This document shows, piece after piece, positions 43,635 to 44,904 of a stretch of DNA of 44,904 bases. The notes below the pieces were generated by a model. That model made no database searches and was not told the origin of the DNA. It saw only the letters and a program-made list of their open reading frames with translations. The number at the start of each line of letters is the position of its first letter. The stretch's first letter is position 1. A program made the translations under genes and the position numbers. The DNA lies in assembly GCA_004557565.1 (NCBI GenBank), contig SFGS01000034.1, positions 1 through 44,904 on the forward strand, written 5' to 3'. This DNA comes from Bacteroidales bacterium (GTDB lineage: Bacteria > Bacteroidota > Bacteroidia > Bacteroidales > Muribaculaceae).

Positions 43635-44522
43635 TTAGTAGTCTCTTTTCTTGATTCGGAAGAATCTCACGCCAATCACGCCTTTCTTGGGGCGAAGATA
43701 TTCCACGATGGGTTTTGGTTCTTTCATCACCTTGCCACCTGTCATAGATGCGTCGATCACCACCAATTCGCCTTTCTCGTTTTTCACCACCATGCCCATG
43801 TGCGAGATGTCCAATCCTGGAGTTTTGCACACCAGTCCTACGAAATCGCCCTCTTGAACGGCGTTGCAGATGCCTTTTCCGTTCAATTGCTCCTTTTTCA
43901 GATAGTAAGTTTTGTGGTTGCGGTAGCCGTCCTCGTATTTTTTGATGGTGTTGAAAGTTTCATCATCCTTAAGAGCAGGGTAGGAGTCACGGTGTGTGCT
44001 CATAAAGTTGATGGTCTTGATGAGTTCTCTTGCGCCGGGCACATCTTTGGTGATTTCCTCAATGTTGCCACGGCTTGTGTTGTCCACAGCCCACTCACTT
44101 ATATAATGTAGTCTTGATGCATATCCGTCGATGCGTCCTTCGCGGTATCTCACATTTTCGAGATTGTTGGCGAAATCTCTCCACGAATAGCGTTCGCTCA
44201 TGGTTGTGCGAGTCAAAGCGTATAATGTTTCCACGAAAGTGGTGCAGTCGAGTTCGTCGATATTAATGGTGAGCATTTCTGTTTCGCCTTCCAGTGTGTG
44301 TGCCACGTATGGGCGGCCCAGAAGTTCGTAAGCGTAGAATGTCACCAGTTCGTTCGCCGACTTTTTTCCGCTTTTCAGCCCTTTTTCGAGCAGCGCATTG
44401 AGTTCTGTTGTGTCTTTTTCGCAATGAAAGCGCATTTGTTGCATAGTGGCGGCCTTATTCTCTAAGGTGCCAGCATAGCCCATTGCCAATATTGCAATGC
44501 AGGAGAGTAATGTCTTTTTCAT
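43635..44522 (-). CDS. Exported DUF1460 protein (amidase-like, NlpC/P60-type fold)
   Basis: A 295-residue protein with a short signal peptide (1 to about 16). It matches the DUF1460 pattern of Bacteroidetes: the nucleophile cysteine in IDELDCTTFVE (near residue 94), the ENVRYREGRIDGYASRLHYISEW block with conserved Tyr, Arg and His (near 122-145), and a second His in DISHMGMVV (near 241). Family members studied structurally are N-acetylmuramoyl-L-alanine amidase-like cysteine enzymes acting on murein fragments. Likely periplasmic, in peptidoglycan turnover. Single gene with its own promoter and terminator. Confidence 0.85.
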   Translation of the reverse strand: MKKTLLSCIAILAMGYAGTLENKAATMQQMRFHCEKDTTELNALLEKGLKSGKKSANELVTFYAYELLGRPYVAHTLEGETEMLTINIDELDCTTFVETLYALTRTTMSERYSWRDFANNLENVRYREGRIDGYASRLHYISEWAVDNTSRGNIEEITKDVPGARELIKTINFMSTHRDSYPALKDDETFNTIKKYEDGYRNHKTYYLKKEQLNGKGICNAVQEGDFVGLVCKTPGLDISHMGMVVKNEKGELVVIDASMTGGKVMKEPKPIVEYLRPKKGVIGVRFFRIKKRDY

Positions 44523-44556
44523 ATATTTATATTATACAATGAATACAAATTTTTTA

Positions 44557-44587
44557 CAAAATTACTACTTTCCTTTAATAAATCCAA
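44557..44587 (-). promoter_or_regulatory. Promoter of the DUF1460 gene
   Basis: On the minus strand TTG (44587-44585), a 20 bp spacer and TAATTTTG (44564-44557). The leader to ATG 44522 would be about 30 nt. Confidence 0.6.
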
Positions 44588-44810
44588 TTTCTTTGAGTAA
44601 GTGGATTGCCTCTTGATGGGGGATATTGCGTATCACTATATTATATATAATATGAAATCTCGGCGTGATTTTAGCGCGTACAGCGAAATTTCCGCCACAG
44701 GGTAAAATGGTTTCGAAAACCTCAAAATTTGCATTTTTTGCACGTTGAACGCCGAAAAACAGCAGAAATCAAGAAAAAATGCACTTTTTTCGCACTTTTT
44801 TGTTGAAATA

Positions 44811-44842
44811 TTTTGCTGGTATTGAAAAAAGCTATAACTTTG
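44811..44842 (+). promoter_or_regulatory. Strong promoter at the right edge, probably of an rRNA operon
   Basis: TTTTG at 44811-44815, a 19 bp spacer and TAACTTTG at 44835-44842. It is preceded by A- and T-tracts (44750-44810) that resemble an UP element. No ORF follows before the window ends. Confidence 0.72.
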
Positions 44843-44844
44843 CA

Positions 44845-44904
44845 CTCGCTTTTCAGGGGTAACACTCCGACACGGGAAGCGAGCTCATTGAAATGTTGCA
44901 GTTT
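44845..44904 (+). other. Probable 5' leader of an rRNA operon
   Basis: The first transcribed bases contain CTCGCTT (44845-44851) pairing with AAGCGAG (44877-44883). They run into GAGCTCATTGAAATGTTG, which resembles the boxA-like antitermination segment seen before 16S genes in Bacteroidales. The 16S gene itself would lie to the right of the window. Confidence 0.5.

Noticed and set aside
44636..44845. Minus-strand ORF in the right-edge leader
   Set aside because: It crosses the strong rrn-like promoter region, is AT-driven and has no recognisable motif.

Overview
The window looks like a chromosomal segment of a Bacteroidales bacterium, probably close to Prevotella (order firm, genus an inference). 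The signs are Bacteroidetes-type promoters (TTTG, about 20 bp, TAnnTTTG) before many genes, mostly absent Shine-Dalgarno sequences, Bacteroidales-type ArgE, ParE and GlmU-like proteins, zinc-free S14 and L36, and a str-S10-spc-alpha ribosomal gene run without tuf.

Region 1 (1-10305) is housekeeping: a glycosyltransferase (minus) divergent from asd, a secreted WG-repeat protein, argB, prfB with an intact programmed +1 frameshift site, a broken acyl-CoA synthetase gene, a secreted C1 cysteine peptidase and an ArgE-type deacylase. Region 2 (10306-11016) is non-coding and holds a ~530 bp foldback (MITE-like) element; one end of a second copy forms the first ~134 bases of the window. Region 3 (11017-18974) is all minus strand: parE-coaD-ctp, then a cell-envelope operon (GlmU-like protein, L,D-transpeptidase, SH3b protein), then an ECF sigma factor with a four-helix membrane protein. 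rfbC follows on the plus strand.

Region 4 (19745-38074) is one long plus-strand run: rpsL-rpsG-fusA-rpsJ-rplC-rplD-rplW-rplB-rpsS-rplV-rpsC-rplP-rpmC-rpsQ-rplN-rplX-rplE-rpsN-rpsH-rplF-rplR-rpsE-rpmD-rplO-secY-map-infA-rpmJ-rpsM-rpsK-rpsD-rpoA-rplQ. It starts at a strong promoter and ends at a strong terminator, and makes ribosomal proteins, EF-G, SecY, methionine aminopeptidase, IF-1 and RNA polymerase alpha. rpmD and rpmJ are short but present. fusA lacks about 18 codons of a conserved segment.

Region 5 (38072-44904) carries a coupled GH18 / GH9-deacetylase pair probably acting on an amino-sugar polymer, an NhaC-type antiporter, a DUF1460 amidase-like protein, and at the right edge a strong promoter plus leader that look like the start of an rRNA operon whose 16S gene would lie just outside.

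Main points for a second look: the foldback element and its second copy, the deletions in fusA and in the acyl-CoA synthetase gene, a promoter that predicts a leaderless glycosyltransferase mRNA, a nested RNA structure before rpsD, the ECF sigma/membrane pair, and the GH18-GH9-deacetylase cassette with a non-canonical deacetylase motif. No CRISPR array, tRNA, integrase or transposase was seen.
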